DNA of 64,000 bases from Fastidiosipila sp963510375 (GCA_963510375.1 CAUPES010000009.1:1-64000); one strand, 5' to 3'. Shown: positions 7,292 through 16,855, numbered from the stretch's first letter. Numbers and translations: made by a program. Notes: generated by a model from the sequence alone, not told the origin.

Positions 7292-9331
7292 CTAATTATT
7301 ATTAAAATGATTATAAACGTTTTCGGCTGTCGTTTGTCCTAAGCTCGGAACTTTTTCTAACAACTCTTCAACGCTAGCCCCCGCTATTGCTTTCATTGAT
7401 GAAAACTCCTTGAGCAAAGCCTTACGCTTAGCTGGTCCAACCCCTGGAATTTCTTCAAGCTTATATTTTGTTTGGCGCTTTTTATTCAACTTCTTGTTGG
7501 CTTCACCTGCAACTCTATGGGCTTCATTTTGCATGGCAGAAAGCAACCTTAATAACGCCAACTGTTCTTCTCTATTCTCACTCTTTTCTGAGCTAAATAA
7601 ATTCTTGGCAGCACCCAATTCATTACCACTTCCATAAGTCTTTTCGCCGTCTAACAGAGAAAGTGACTCCGCTAGCTCAATTATCTGTCCATCTGCTGTT
7701 ACTAGACCTCTAGTTCTATGTCGCTGATCTTTAACCAACCCAGCTAGATAAATCTGTTGATCACTCTCAGCTAATACACCATGTTCTGCCAAAACAGGCT
7801 TCAATGCATTGACATGCCCTATACCACCATCAGCCAAGATAAGATCTGGTCTCTTACCAAAACTCTCATCACCCAAACGTGCTAATCTTCTATCTACAGC
7901 TTCTTGCATAGCACTGTAGTCATCTTGAGCTTCCTGTCTCTTAATATGAAATACTCGCTTATCTTTTCGTTGAGCCTTTCCATTAACAAAAACAGCCATA
8001 CCACAGGTCATATCGCTGTCACCTGTATTAGAAATATCATAAATTTCCACACGCAGAGGTTTATTTGACATACCCAAAATCTCTTGCATAAGCCCAAGTG
8101 CTGTCTCAATAGATTCAATATTAGATCCTGCGATCAAAGTCTTCCTGAGCAAAGCCTGTTTGGCATTACGATTAGCCATCTTGAGCACATCATGTTTATT
8201 ACCTCTCTGCGGCCAGAGTAACTTGACCTTAGATCCTGCTAACTCATTAAGAAATTCCTCAAGATTAAAGTTCATGGACTCACGATTAAGCTCTTTAGAA
8301 TCCAACTCTGTTATTGATATCGGGATTAAAATATTCTTAGGAATATAAGATGCTATTGCATAATACTGCAAAATAAAAGCCGTTATAATTTCTGCATCAG
8401 TGTTAGCAACCGCATCCAAAAAGTATGTAGAAGTACCTGCTATTTTACCTGCTCTAATTTCTAATTTTTGTATACAAACTTCCACACTATTTCTTGCTAG
8501 ACCAATTACATCTCCGTAGAAATTAGATTCTAGAACAGCAACCTGCTTCTCTTGCAATCTGAGCAAATCCTGTAAACGGTCTCGCCAAATAGCAGCTTTC
8601 TCGAAATCCAAATCCTGGCTCGCAGCATTCATCTTGCTTTGCATTCTCTCTTGGATACCATCATAGCGACCTTCAAGGAAGTCTGTAATGTCTTTAACTA
8701 TCTCTCGATATTCAGCTTTTGACATTATATCATGGTCAGCCAATTTATCTGAACTCCAGCTATCTGCCGCTTGTGCATATTTATCTTGGGCGTCACCGAG
8801 CTCATAGCGTATCTCATCAACTGTTGAATCCGTCTTGTTATCTGTTTGAAAAATTCTGTGATAAATCTTCAATGGGAAAAGCTTCCTGATTATTTTCAGA
8901 GCTTTGTTAACATCATTGTTCAAATAGGGTCCGTAATACTTTGCCCCTTCTTTCTCATCAGGCGCTCTACGATAGGCCTTCTCAATCTTTGGGAATTCAT
9001 CTTGTAAACTTACTTTAATATAGGGATAGTCATGATCGTCTTTTAATAAAATATTATAAAAAGGCTGGTATCTTTTAATTAGATTCGACTCGAGTAAAAG
9101 AGCCTCCAGCTCATTACGCACTAGTAGATATGAGTAATCTGCTATGTTTTCGATCATAGCAAGAACTTTGGTATTTCCAACTGGATTTTGGGCAAAATAA
9201 TCTTGCAGGCGGCGGCGTAAATTCACGGCCTTGCCTACATAGATAACTGTACCACTTATGTCCTTCATTAAATAAACGCCTGGACCGGTGGGAACCAAGT
9301 CCAGACGTGCATCAAAATCTTTTATCGGCAA
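7292..9331 (-). CDS. uvrC: Excinuclease ABC subunit C
   Basis: UvrC makes both incisions beside UvrB-marked DNA lesions in nucleotide excision repair. The 679-aa protein has the GIY-YIG nuclease at its N-terminus (GVYLMKD, IYVGKA, about 15-93), a UVR motif for UvrB binding (DLDFEKAAIWRDRLQ, about 228-245), the RNase H-like second nuclease domain (EIYDISNTGD, LILADGG), and tandem helix-hairpin-helix motifs at the end (LEEIPGVGPAKRKALL). Length is slightly above the usual 600-620, from an insertion around 160-190. The start codon is TTG with AGGAG six bases upstream. In many Clostridia uvrC is followed by hprK, murB, rapZ, whiA and an HPr gene; here only the HPr-like gene is nearby. Confidence 0.97.
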   Translation of the reverse strand: MPIKDFDARLDLVPTGPGVYLMKDISGTVIYVGKAVNLRRRLQDYFAQNPVGNTKVLAMIENIADYSYLLVRNELEALLLESNLIKRYQPFYNILLKDDHDYPYIKVSLQDEFPKIEKAYRRAPDEKEGAKYYGPYLNNDVNKALKIIRKLFPLKIYHRIFQTDNKTDSTVDEIRYELGDAQDKYAQAADSWSSDKLADHDIMSKAEYREIVKDITDFLEGRYDGIQERMQSKMNAASQDLDFEKAAIWRDRLQDLLRLQEKQVAVLESNFYGDVIGLARNSVEVCIQKLEIRAGKIAGTSTYFLDAVANTDAEIITAFILQYYAIASYIPKNILIPISITELDSKELNRESMNFNLEEFLNELAGSKVKLLWPQRGNKHDVLKMANRNAKQALLRKTLIAGSNIESIETALGLMQEILGMSNKPLRVEIYDISNTGDSDMTCGMAVFVNGKAQRKDKRVFHIKRQEAQDDYSAMQEAVDRRLARLGDESFGKRPDLILADGGIGHVNALKPVLAEHGVLAESDQQIYLAGLVKDQRHRTRGLVTADGQIIELAESLSLLDGEKTYGSGNELGAAKNLFSSEKSENREEQLALLRLLSAMQNEAHRVAGEANKKLNKKRQTKYKLEEIPGVGPAKRKALLKEFSSMKAIAGASVEELLEKVPSLGQTTAENVYNHFNNN

Positions 9332-9423
9332 TTATTGCTCCTATTAATTTTGTTTAACCTAATTCTAATTAACTTAATTGTTAATCTAATTCTAATATTC
9401 TGATAGGTTTGTTTAAACTTACC

Positions 9424-9696
9424 TTAATCCAATACAGGATTTAGTAAATAATCTGATATTGCTTCTAAAGCTTCATCTTCATCTGGGCCTTCGGCTGTAA
9501 TTTTAATCTCAGTACCCTTATCAAGAGCCAAGCTCATTACACCCAAAAGACTCTTAGCATTTGCTCTTCTACCAGCAACTTCAAGTCTCAAATCAGAAAC
9601 AAATTCTGAAGCTTTTTGAATCAAGCCTGCAGCAATTCTACCTGAGTCTACCAAATCCTCAGCTTTATCTAAAAATACTACTTCTTTCTCTACCAT
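9424..9696 (-). CDS. HPr/Crh-like protein lacking the phosphocarrier His
   Basis: This 90-aa protein is clearly of the HPr family. The Ser46 region NAKSLLGVMSL (Ser49 here) and the end ITAEGPDEDEALEAI are intact. The PTS active-site loop, normally GLHARPA, reads VDSGRIAA. Ser18 occupies the place of the His that accepts phosphate from enzyme I; the Arg is kept and the Pro is lost. The protein should therefore not carry phosphate in sugar transport. It could still be phosphorylated on the regulatory Ser by HPr kinase and act with CcpA, like Bacillus Crh, where the His is Gln. GGAGG precedes the ATG. It lies between uvrC and pepP, and no PTS permease gene occurs in the window. Confidence 0.88.
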   Translation of the reverse strand: MVEKEVVFLDKAEDLVDSGRIAAGLIQKASEFVSDLRLEVAGRRANAKSLLGVMSLALDKGTEIKITAEGPDEDEALEAISDYLLNPVLD

Positions 9697-9767
9697 GCGT
9701 TCTTTCCTCCAAAGCTATATTTAGACATATAGCAATTTTTACAAATTCCTTATTAATAGTAATCTAA

Positions 9768-11555
9768 TTATAACGGTTTACAGACTTCTTTCAACCATTC
9801 AGCCTCTTCAGGAGTTAAATCCTGGTTGATATCTTTGTAAACTTGCTCGTGATATGCATTAATCCAGGCAATTTGTTGTTCGTTCAACATGCTCTTGTCA
9901 ATAGCTTCACGTTCTAGTGGGACTCTAGTCATTGTATCGAATTTCAAGAATTTATCTGTACCTACTGTGGCAGCTTCTTCACAAACAACAACACTCTCAA
10001 TACGAATACCATGCTTATCTTCCTTGTAGACTCCTGGTTCGTTACTTGTAATCATACCTTCTTCCATTACTGTAGTGTTATATTTTCCGGAAGAAATGCT
10101 TTGTGGACCTTCATGAACATTCAAGAAATAGCCAATTCCATGACCTGTACCGTGTTTGAAGTCCATGTGATTTTCCCACATTGGTTTACGTGCTAACATA
10201 TCCAATTGGTAACCTGTAGATCCTTCTAAGAACACTGCCATAGCTAGATCGACATGACTCATAACAGTTAATGTGTAGTCCTTGATTTCTTCTGCTGTCA
10301 ATTCACCAACTGCGATTGTACGTGTAGTATCAGTTGTACCCTCCCAGTATTGTCCACCAGCATCAACTAACATGAAGCTCTTGTTTTGTAATTGAGCTTT
10401 GTTAGCTTCTGTAGCTGAGTAGTGTGCCATTGCGGCATTTGGTCCATATGCTGCTATCGTACCGAAACTTAATTCGACAAATGTATCTAATTCTTCTCTA
10501 AACTCTAATGCCTTCGCATCAACATCAAGTTCGTCTAGTTTACTTACATCTTGTGTTTTTAACCAGTGAATTAACTTGGTAAAAGCAATACCATCTTTAC
10601 GATAGGCTTCGTATTGGTTCTTGATTTCAGTTTCGTTCTTGACTGCTTTCTCATCCAAAGTCCAATCTCTGCTGTTAATTACCTTTGCATCCTCTGGCAA
10701 TTTGGAGAAAACTAAGCTATTAATTGCTGATTTATCTAATCTTACTGTCTTACCGGAAAGTTCAGCCACAGCTGTATAAATATCTTCATACTCTCTGAAA
10801 CTTACCCCTTCAGCTTCCATAGTCGCTCTTACTTCTGCGTTAACTTTATCTAGGTCAATAAATAATTCTGCTTTATCTTGAGATACCATGGCAAATGCAT
10901 AAGCAACTGGAGTGCACTCTATGTCTGAACCTCTGAAGTTATATAACCAAGCAACATCGTCTAAGCGACCAATTAGAGCAACGTCACTTTCTTTTTCTTT
11001 GAGATATTGTCTTAGGTCAGCAATCTTGGCTTCTGTGCTTCTACCTGTCCACTCTGTACCTAGTGTAAAAATCTCGCCTTTTGGCATTTCTGGCTGGTCA
11101 GTCCAAATATCGGAAATTAGTTGTAGGTTTAGTTCAATTTTGATACCTTTTTTGCCCAATACTTCTTCGTAGCGCTCTACTTGGGATTGGTTCATAATTG
11201 CACCATTTACACCAACAATATCGCCTGATTTTAAGTTCTCACTTAAGAACTCTAACAAAGTTGGATATCCTGGTGTTGCTAACTTCATTAACTCAAATTC
11301 TGTTCCAGCGATTTGATGTTCTGCTTGAATAAAGTAACGTCCATCTGCCCATAACTTTGCAGCGTTCTCTGTTACTAGAGCAGTACCTGCTGAACCTGTA
11401 AATCCTGTTAGCCAATGTCTAGCTTCAAAGTGTTTTGCATTGTATTCTGTCATGTGCGGATCTGATGTTGGAACTATGTAAGCCTGTACACCAGCAGCAC
11501 GCATAGCTTTTCTTAACAAAGCTACTTTTTCATCTGTACTTATTTTCATTGTCAT
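9768..11555 (-). CDS. pepP: Xaa-Pro aminopeptidase (M24B)
   Basis: This 595-aa metallopeptidase removes N-terminal residues that precede proline. It resembles the long, three-domain M24B enzymes: two creatinase-like N-terminal domains (about 10-310) and a pita-bread catalytic domain. The five dinuclear metal ligands are identifiable in LVDAGGQYWEGTTDTTR (two Asp), HGTGHGIGYFLNVHEG (His), SNEPGVY (Glu) and GIRIESVVV (Glu). There is no signal peptide, so it works in the cytoplasm on imported or recycled peptides. GGAG lies about nine bases before the chosen ATG; an in-frame ATG two codons later is possible. Confidence 0.95.
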   Translation of the reverse strand: MTMKISTDEKVALLRKAMRAAGVQAYIVPTSDPHMTEYNAKHFEARHWLTGFTGSAGTALVTENAAKLWADGRYFIQAEHQIAGTEFELMKLATPGYPTLLEFLSENLKSGDIVGVNGAIMNQSQVERYEEVLGKKGIKIELNLQLISDIWTDQPEMPKGEIFTLGTEWTGRSTEAKIADLRQYLKEKESDVALIGRLDDVAWLYNFRGSDIECTPVAYAFAMVSQDKAELFIDLDKVNAEVRATMEAEGVSFREYEDIYTAVAELSGKTVRLDKSAINSLVFSKLPEDAKVINSRDWTLDEKAVKNETEIKNQYEAYRKDGIAFTKLIHWLKTQDVSKLDELDVDAKALEFREELDTFVELSFGTIAAYGPNAAMAHYSATEANKAQLQNKSFMLVDAGGQYWEGTTDTTRTIAVGELTAEEIKDYTLTVMSHVDLAMAVFLEGSTGYQLDMLARKPMWENHMDFKHGTGHGIGYFLNVHEGPQSISSGKYNTTVMEEGMITSNEPGVYKEDKHGIRIESVVVCEEAATVGTDKFLKFDTMTRVPLEREAIDKSMLNEQQIAWINAYHEQVYKDINQDLTPEEAEWLKEVCKPL

Positions 11556-11646
11556 AATACGCTTCTCCTTTTTTGTTTTCCTTTTTATTACTATTTTTAT
11601 TTTTGTACATTATATATTTATATATTGTCGTATATTATAACGTATA

Positions 11647-12099
11647 CTAGTTCATATTTAAATCCATGAGTAAGGCGTCTTCTCCTTGCTTGTAATAATC
11701 TTTACGCCTACCAACCTCAATGAAACCTAGGCTTTTATACAAGCTAATTGCTTTATAGTTAATTGAGTTTACCTCGAGGATTATTTTCTCAACTTCATGC
11801 TCTTTAGCTGCGCTGATCAACATGTTCATTAACATTTTCCCTAGGCCTTCACGTCTTCTCGTAGGAATTACTGCAAACCTCATAATTTCCATTTCATCAT
11901 ATAAAGTTTGGACAATTACGTAAGCCAATATCTTCTTATCTGCCTCGTCATACAAAACATATGTCGCCTTATCTTTTTCACTCATCTTTAAATAGTGTGC
12001 TATTGTTTCTTCGTCCCAAGGATCTGAGAAAACTTCGGTTTCAAGAGAGCTCAGCTCATGTAAATCATCTTTATCTGCTTGACGAAATTCAATTGCCAT
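11647..12099 (-). CDS. rimI: Ribosomal protein bS18-alanine N-acetyltransferase (GNAT)
   Basis: A 150-aa GNAT acetyltransferase with the acetyl-CoA loop RRREGLGKMLM and the RimI-typical LEVNSINYKAISLYKSLGFIEVGRR. RimI acetylates the N-terminal Ala of ribosomal protein S18. It follows tsaB and tsaE, the usual bacterial order (tsaE-tsaB-rimI), although 79 bp separate it from tsaB. The ribosome binding site is weak, so expression may depend on read-through from upstream. Exact substrate is inferred from context. Confidence 0.88.
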   Translation of the reverse strand: MAIEFRQADKDDLHELSSLETEVFSDPWDEETIAHYLKMSEKDKATYVLYDEADKKILAYVIVQTLYDEMEIMRFAVIPTRRREGLGKMLMNMLISAAKEHEVEKIILEVNSINYKAISLYKSLGFIEVGRRKDYYKQGEDALLMDLNMN

Positions 12100-12178
12100 A
12101 TACTACTTACGCCCTTCTATAAATCCTCAATCATCTACAACTTCAATGTGCTTAAACGTGTTTATTAATAGACAGGAG

Positions 12179-12883
12179 CTATTTATTTAGCTCTCGCTCA
12201 GCCTCAGTCGGTGCATAGTATTCTGGCAACAGCTCTTCCGCTTCCAGGAATCTCCCAGCTTGCAACTCTTTCAGAGCAACTTTATGCAAGGCTTCTGGTC
12301 GATATAACGCCTCCGCCATCTCAACTTCTACTTTTGGCAAAAGTTCTAAAACTGCTGCATCTGCAATATACATTGCACGTGCCTGATCGCCAGCAAAAAT
12401 AATTCTATTAATTTTAATATCCTTTTCCTCTAATGCTTTTGCAACTTTTTGGACAAATACCTCAACCTCTCCAACAGAAGCTTCTACTAGAGTAGACTTT
12501 CCCACAACTGCATTAGCATAGACTCTTCTATTCCTAGCATCTAACATAGACAAAATTAAAGTATCTTCAGATCTCTTGTCCTCAGCAATAGCATCTAGTG
12601 TATTAACTTTAAGGCAAGGTTTGTTTTTCACAAAAGCCAAAGCCTGAACTGTAGCAATACCAATCCTTAAACCTGTAAAAGATCCCGGTCCCTCTGATGC
12701 CGCAAAATAATCTATCTCATCCAAACTCAATCCTGCAACTTCTAATAGTTCATCAATTGCAGAAATTATATGTTGAGAGTGTGTTCTGCTGGCATCTTTA
12801 AACACTCCAGTAATATAAGAATTCTCATCACCTAAGCTACAAATCAAATGTGGTGTAGCTGTGTCTATAGTTAGTATTTTCAC
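12179..12883 (-). CDS. tsaB: tRNA threonylcarbamoyladenosine biosynthesis protein TsaB
   Basis: TsaB is the scaffold partner of TsaD in making t6A at position 37 of ANN-decoding tRNAs. The 234-aa protein has the ASKHA-type start (ILTIDTATPHL), the motif SEGPGSFTGLRIG (about 64-77) and LDARNRRVYA. The start codon is GTG with AGAGGTG upstream. It lies 12 bp after tsaE and before rimI. tsaD, the catalytic partner, is not in this window. Confidence 0.94.
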   Translation of the reverse strand: MKILTIDTATPHLICSLGDENSYITGVFKDASRTHSQHIISAIDELLEVAGLSLDEIDYFAASEGPGSFTGLRIGIATVQALAFVKNKPCLKVNTLDAIAEDKRSEDTLILSMLDARNRRVYANAVVGKSTLVEASVGEVEVFVQKVAKALEEKDIKINRIIFAGDQARAMYIADAAVLELLPKVEVEMAEALYRPEALHKVALKELQAGRFLEAEELLPEYYAPTEAERELNK

Positions 12884-12895
12884 AATTCACCTCTT

Positions 12896-13435
12896 CTAAA
12901 TCTCAAGCTCACTTGGAAAATCATCAAGCTCTCGCCACTTATCTAAAATCTCTTGAGACCTTGTACCATTAGCTGTAATCTCAAAATTTCTGTGAACATT
13001 ATCTGCCTGGACATTTATTTTTTCTGCAGAAAAATCAAGATCCATTTTTCTCTCGGCAGTAATCTTAATTATCAACCTATCTTCAATTAGAGCTTCCTCA
13101 ATAATTTCTGGCCACTCTATACAAACAACCATACCATCGCTGAAATATTCATTAAAGCCCTCTTGCAAGAAACTCTCGCTATCTTTCAACCTATATGCAT
13201 CAAAGTGACAAAGTGAAAGTCCCGTATTATTCTCATAAATTTGCATAATTGTAAAAGTCGGACTACTTACCACATCTGGATCTATTCCCAAACCCTCCGC
13301 CAAAGCACGTACAAATGTAGTTTTGCCCGCACCTAGGTCACCTTGCAAAGTCAAGATGTCATTGCCTGATAAAACTCGAGCTAAACTATTGGCTATCTTT
13401 TTTGTATCAGTAAGTTCTTTAATAAGAAATTTCAT
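12896..13435 (-). CDS. tsaE: tRNA threonylcarbamoyladenosine biosynthesis ATPase TsaE
   Basis: A 179-aa P-loop ATPase needed for t6A tRNA modification with TsaB and TsaD. The Walker A motif GDLGAGKTTFVRAL is at about 33-46, followed by the TsaE motifs SPTFTIMQIY, HFDAYRL and a Walker B-like VVCIEWPE. The last about 45 residues extend beyond the core seen in most TsaE proteins. It is the first gene of the tsaE-tsaB-rimI group. No clear Shine-Dalgarno sequence precedes the ATG. Confidence 0.94.
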   Translation of the reverse strand: MKFLIKELTDTKKIANSLARVLSGNDILTLQGDLGAGKTTFVRALAEGLGIDPDVVSSPTFTIMQIYENNTGLSLCHFDAYRLKDSESFLQEGFNEYFSDGMVVCIEWPEIIEEALIEDRLIIKITAERKMDLDFSAEKINVQADNVHRNFEITANGTRSQEILDKWRELDDFPSELEI

Positions 13436-13562
13436 AATCTAAAACTTCAAACACTTTCACAATTTTCTTTCGTATGTATTTTATTATTTTTTCGACTTAT
13501 AGTCTACTAGCCTAAATGGCTTCATTTTGTGCAACTCAATCTTGACTAGAAAAATCGTTTAA

Positions 13563-13602
13563 AATACAAAAAGCCTCATGAACACAACTCGTACTCAAGA
13601 GG
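13563..13602 (-). terminator. Terminator after the flavin reductase gene
   Basis: On the minus strand, AAGCCTCTTGA pairs with TCATGAGGCTT and is followed by TTTGTATTTT. It lies about 50 bp past the stop of the gene at 13652. Confidence 0.8.
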
Positions 13603-13651
13603 CTTAATAGTCTTAGTTTATTTAATAAATTTCAACTGTTCTGTTTACTTA

Positions 13652-14209
13652 CTATCTTATGGTCTTCATAGCTTTAGCCCATTTAACTAAGCCTGCTACC
13701 ATTAGTTCTACAGTTGCTTTACGATATGTTTGAGGTTTAAACTCCCCATCTTGCCAATCCGTAAACATATTAAAGTTTGCAAAACTACCTTGAACCGCTA
13801 GCCCTAAATTAGAGAGTGTAATTCTTAGCACCTGTATTGCAGTTATACCATCTGTATAACCATAGCCAACTAAACTCGCTGCCTTGTCTGACCATTCTCC
13901 ACCTAACAAGCAAATTGCATTCAATAAAGCTGGAGATGTGTTTTTATTATACTCAGGTGTGACAAAGATATAGCCATCAAACTCTTCTATCTTCTCTGAC
14001 CACTTAGTAATTCTTGGATCATCATATTGCTTATTCAACATTCTTGGCGGTGCTGAATTAAAAGCCGGCAAATCATATTCTAAAATATCCACCAACTCAA
14101 ATTCAGCTTCCTGAGTAAACTCATTTGCCACCTTAACAATGTAATCAGCAACCCCTAAATTCACTCTACCATCACGTGTACTACCTGTAATAACTGCTAT
14201 CTTTAACAT
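13652..14209 (-). CDS. NADPH-dependent FMN reductase family protein
   Basis: A 185-aa flavodoxin-like oxidoreductase. GSTRDGR near the N-terminus is the FMN-phosphate-binding loop, and TPEYNKNTSPALLNAI (about 84-99) is the conserved flavin and pyridine-nucleotide region of the NADPH-dependent FMN reductase family. Such enzymes reduce flavins, quinones or azo compounds with NAD(P)H; the substrate is not predictable. It has its own GGAGGAGG ribosome binding site and a terminator, so it is probably monocistronic, divergent from the gene at 14513. Confidence 0.88.
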   Translation of the reverse strand: MLKIAVITGSTRDGRVNLGVADYIVKVANEFTQEAEFELVDILEYDLPAFNSAPPRMLNKQYDDPRITKWSEKIEEFDGYIFVTPEYNKNTSPALLNAICLLGGEWSDKAASLVGYGYTDGITAIQVLRITLSNLGLAVQGSFANFNMFTDWQDGEFKPQTYRKATVELMVAGLVKWAKAMKTIR

Positions 14210-14512
14210 TTTCCCTCCTCCGACAAATACTATTATCGTGTATATTTTGTATTTTTTTAATGGATAAAATATAGCTATTTATTTTTTATTAAACTGAACT
14301 TTGGTAACAATATTATTTTTTACTTTATGCTAGTTGATTCAAAATTTGTTTTCTCCCTTTTTCAAAATCTTATGAACTCTGACCTGCTGATAAATTTATC
14401 CACTAGTTACAAAATCTTTTTAATTTATGGCAATTCTTACTTATCCATTTTAGTTTGGTAATATATAATGTTAGATGCAATTTAATTATTGTTTTAAGGA
14501 GGTCAAACTACA
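14210..14512 (+). promoter_or_regulatory. Divergent intergenic region with promoter for the Tm-1-like gene
   Basis: This 303-bp, very AT-rich stretch separates two divergent genes. A consensus -10 box TATAAT is at 14464-14469 and AAGGAGGT is at 14496-14503 before the ATG at 14513. No convincing -35 box, hairpin, RNA gene or small ORF was seen. Confidence 0.45.
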
Positions 14513-15733
14513 ATGAGCAGAAACAAAACTATTGCAGTCGTTGGTACTTTCGATACCAAAGGGAAAGAGTTATCTTACATAAAAGATGTAATTGAGAGCT
14601 TAGGTGCTGATACCCTCTGTATCGATACAGGTATATTTGAGACAGATTTTGATATAGATATCACTTGTGGCGAACTAGCCAGGGAAGTCGACGCTGATAT
14701 TAATCAATTGCGTCAAAGAAACGATCGTGGCGAGAACGTTGACGTTCAATGCAGAGCTTTGGAGAAATTATTGCCAAGATTATATGCTGAAGACAAAATT
14801 GATGCAGCTATCTCTGCTGGTGGTTCTGGTGGTACTTCTATTGTCGCACCTGCATTCCGTGCTTTGCCAATTGGAGTTCCAAAAATAATCGTTTCAACAA
14901 TGGCAGCTTCAAGCACAGGTCATACATATATAGGCGAAAGCGATTTAATCCTAATTCCATCAATCGTTGACGTTGCTGGTTTAAACTCAATTTCAACACA
15001 GATCTACGATAACGCAGCTAAAGCCATAGTTGGTATGACAAGTCTTGAGCATGAGAATACACACGAAAATAAACCTTTAATCGCAGCTACAATGTTTGGT
15101 AACACAACACCAGCAGTTAACTACGCCCGTGAATATATGGAGGAACAAGGCTATGAAGTTCTAGTCTTCCACGCTACAGGTTCTGGTGGTAAAACAATGG
15201 AGCACTTAATCGACCAAGGCTTCTTCGATGGTGTGTTAGATATTACAACCACAGAATGGAACGACGAATTGTTCGGCGGTGTACTCGCAGCTGGTCCAAA
15301 TAGATTGGAGTCCGCAGGTAAATTGGGTGTACCTCAAATAGTATCTGTTGGTGCTATTGATGAGATTAACTTCGGACACATCGATACTTTGCCAGAAGCA
15401 ATGAAATCCAGAAATATTTACAAACACAACCCTATGGTTACTCTAGTCAGAACAACCCCAGAAGAAAACAAAGCTGTAGGTGAAAAAATTGCAGAAAAAC
15501 TTAATATGGCAAACGGTCCTACAGTGCTTATCTACCCACTCAAGGGTAATGGTTACTTATCTGAAGAAGGTATGCCATTCTATGATGCCGAAGCAGATGC
15601 AGCCTTGTTACAAGCTTTACGAGATAATTTAGATCCTGAAAAAGTTACTTTAATAGAACTAGATACACACATTAACACACAAGAGTTTGGTGAAGCTTGT
15701 GCTAAGAAACTTCTAGAATTATTAGGTAAATAA
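14513..15733 (+). CDS. Tm-1-like ATP-binding domain protein (UPF0261)
   Basis: This 406-aa protein belongs to the UPF0261/Tm-1-like family. It shows the N-terminal VGTFDTKGKEL motif, the Gly-rich SAGGSGGTSI (about 101-110), VSTMAASSTGHTYIG and a C-terminal TVLIYPLKGNG. In plants the related domain is the N-terminal part of the tomato Tm-1 antiviral protein and binds ATP; the bacterial reaction is not established. The next gene encodes the TIM-barrel part that is fused to this domain in plant and fungal homologues, so the pair probably forms one enzyme complex. The two genes are 129 bp apart and end at a shared terminator. Confidence 0.88.
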   Translation: MSRNKTIAVVGTFDTKGKELSYIKDVIESLGADTLCIDTGIFETDFDIDITCGELAREVDADINQLRQRNDRGENVDVQCRALEKLLPRLYAEDKIDAAISAGGSGGTSIVAPAFRALPIGVPKIIVSTMAASSTGHTYIGESDLILIPSIVDVAGLNSISTQIYDNAAKAIVGMTSLEHENTHENKPLIAATMFGNTTPAVNYAREYMEEQGYEVLVFHATGSGGKTMEHLIDQGFFDGVLDITTTEWNDELFGGVLAAGPNRLESAGKLGVPQIVSVGAIDEINFGHIDTLPEAMKSRNIYKHNPMVTLVRTTPEENKAVGEKIAEKLNMANGPTVLIYPLKGNGYLSEEGMPFYDAEADAALLQALRDNLDPEKVTLIELDTHINTQEFGEACAKKLLELLGK

Positions 15734-15862
15734 TTTTGGATATGGATAAATAACTTGGAGACATTGAGAAATCAAAATATGTAACGTATTTTCAAAAATG
15801 CAAGTTATTTGTATAAAATATAATAAGTAAATTAATAAAAGCGAATAAATTAGGAGGTAAAA

Positions 15863-16696
15863 ATGAATAATTTAAGCAGAAAAGAAATCATGGAAAAATT
15901 CAAACAAGAAGTAGAAGCAGGTGAAATGCTACTTGGTGTCGGTGCCGGTACTGGTATCACAGCCAAATCAAGTGAAGCCGGTGGTGCAGACATGTTCATT
16001 ATCTATAACTCCGGTCGTTATAGAATGGCTGGTAGAGGTTCACTCGCAGGCTTACTCGCATATGGCGATGCTAACCAAATCGTTATGGAAATGGCAGGCG
16101 AGGTTATTCCAGTAGTTAAAAACACCCCTGTACTAGCCGGTGTTAACGGTACTGACCCATTCAGGAATATGCCTTACTTCTTGAAACAATTAAAAGAAAT
16201 GGGATTTGACGGTGTACAAAACTTCCCAACTGTAGGTCTTATTGACGGTACCTTCAGACAAAACCTAGAAGAAACAGGTATGGGCTACGACCTTGAAGTT
16301 GAAATGATTAGACATGCACACGAACTAGACATGTTGACAACTCCATATGTATTCAATGCAGATGATGCACGCAAAATGGCAGAAGCTGGTGCAGACATTC
16401 TAGTTGCACACATGGGTCTCACAACATCAGGTACTATCGGTGCTGAAACATCCAAGACACTAGATGACTGCGTTAAATTAATTGATGAAATCGCAGCTGC
16501 TGGACGTGAAGTCAATCCAGATATCATGGTAATTGCTCATGGTGGTCCTATCGCAGAACCAGAAGAAGCTAAATATGTAGTGGAGAATTGTGAAAACATC
16601 CAAGGTTTCTTCGGAGCTTCAAGTATTGAGAGATTAGCCGCTGAACGTGGGATCAAAGGACAAACAGAAAGCTTCAAGGATATTAAGTTGAAGTAA
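15863..16696 (+). CDS. Phosphoenolpyruvate hydrolase-like TIM-barrel protein
   Basis: A 277-aa TIM-barrel protein of the phosphoenolpyruvate hydrolase-like family, related to the PEP mutase/isocitrate lyase superfamily. Recognisable segments are LGVGAGTGITAKSSEAGGAD, YNSGRYRMAGRGSLAGLL, GVNGTDPFR, FPTVGLIDG, VAHMGLTTSGTIG and FFGASSIERL at the C-terminus. AGGAGGT precedes the ATG. In eukaryotes this domain is fused behind the Tm-1-like domain encoded just upstream. The real reaction is unknown; hydrolysis of phosphoenolpyruvate is only a name carried by the family. Confidence 0.88.
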   Translation: MNNLSRKEIMEKFKQEVEAGEMLLGVGAGTGITAKSSEAGGADMFIIYNSGRYRMAGRGSLAGLLAYGDANQIVMEMAGEVIPVVKNTPVLAGVNGTDPFRNMPYFLKQLKEMGFDGVQNFPTVGLIDGTFRQNLEETGMGYDLEVEMIRHAHELDMLTTPYVFNADDARKMAEAGADILVAHMGLTTSGTIGAETSKTLDDCVKLIDEIAAAGREVNPDIMVIAHGGPIAEPEEAKYVVENCENIQGFFGASSIERLAAERGIKGQTESFKDIKLK

Positions 16697-16728
16697 TCTA
16701 ATTTAAACTAGATAAGTCGTTCAAAATA

Positions 16729-16766
16729 CAAACAGGGGTTTCAATCGAAGCCCCTGTTTTTGTTTT
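16729..16766 (+). terminator. Rho-independent terminator of the Tm-1/PEP-hydrolase pair
   Basis: CAAACAGGGG and CCCCTGTTTTTG form a perfect 9-10-bp stem followed by a T-run, 33 bp after the stop codon. Confidence 0.9.
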
Positions 16767-16855
16767 ACTAATCTTCTCAAATTAATAATTCAATTTACGT
16801 TTAATTTTAATAGTTGTATTAGAATATATTCTATTAAAGCTATAAGGATATTTAT

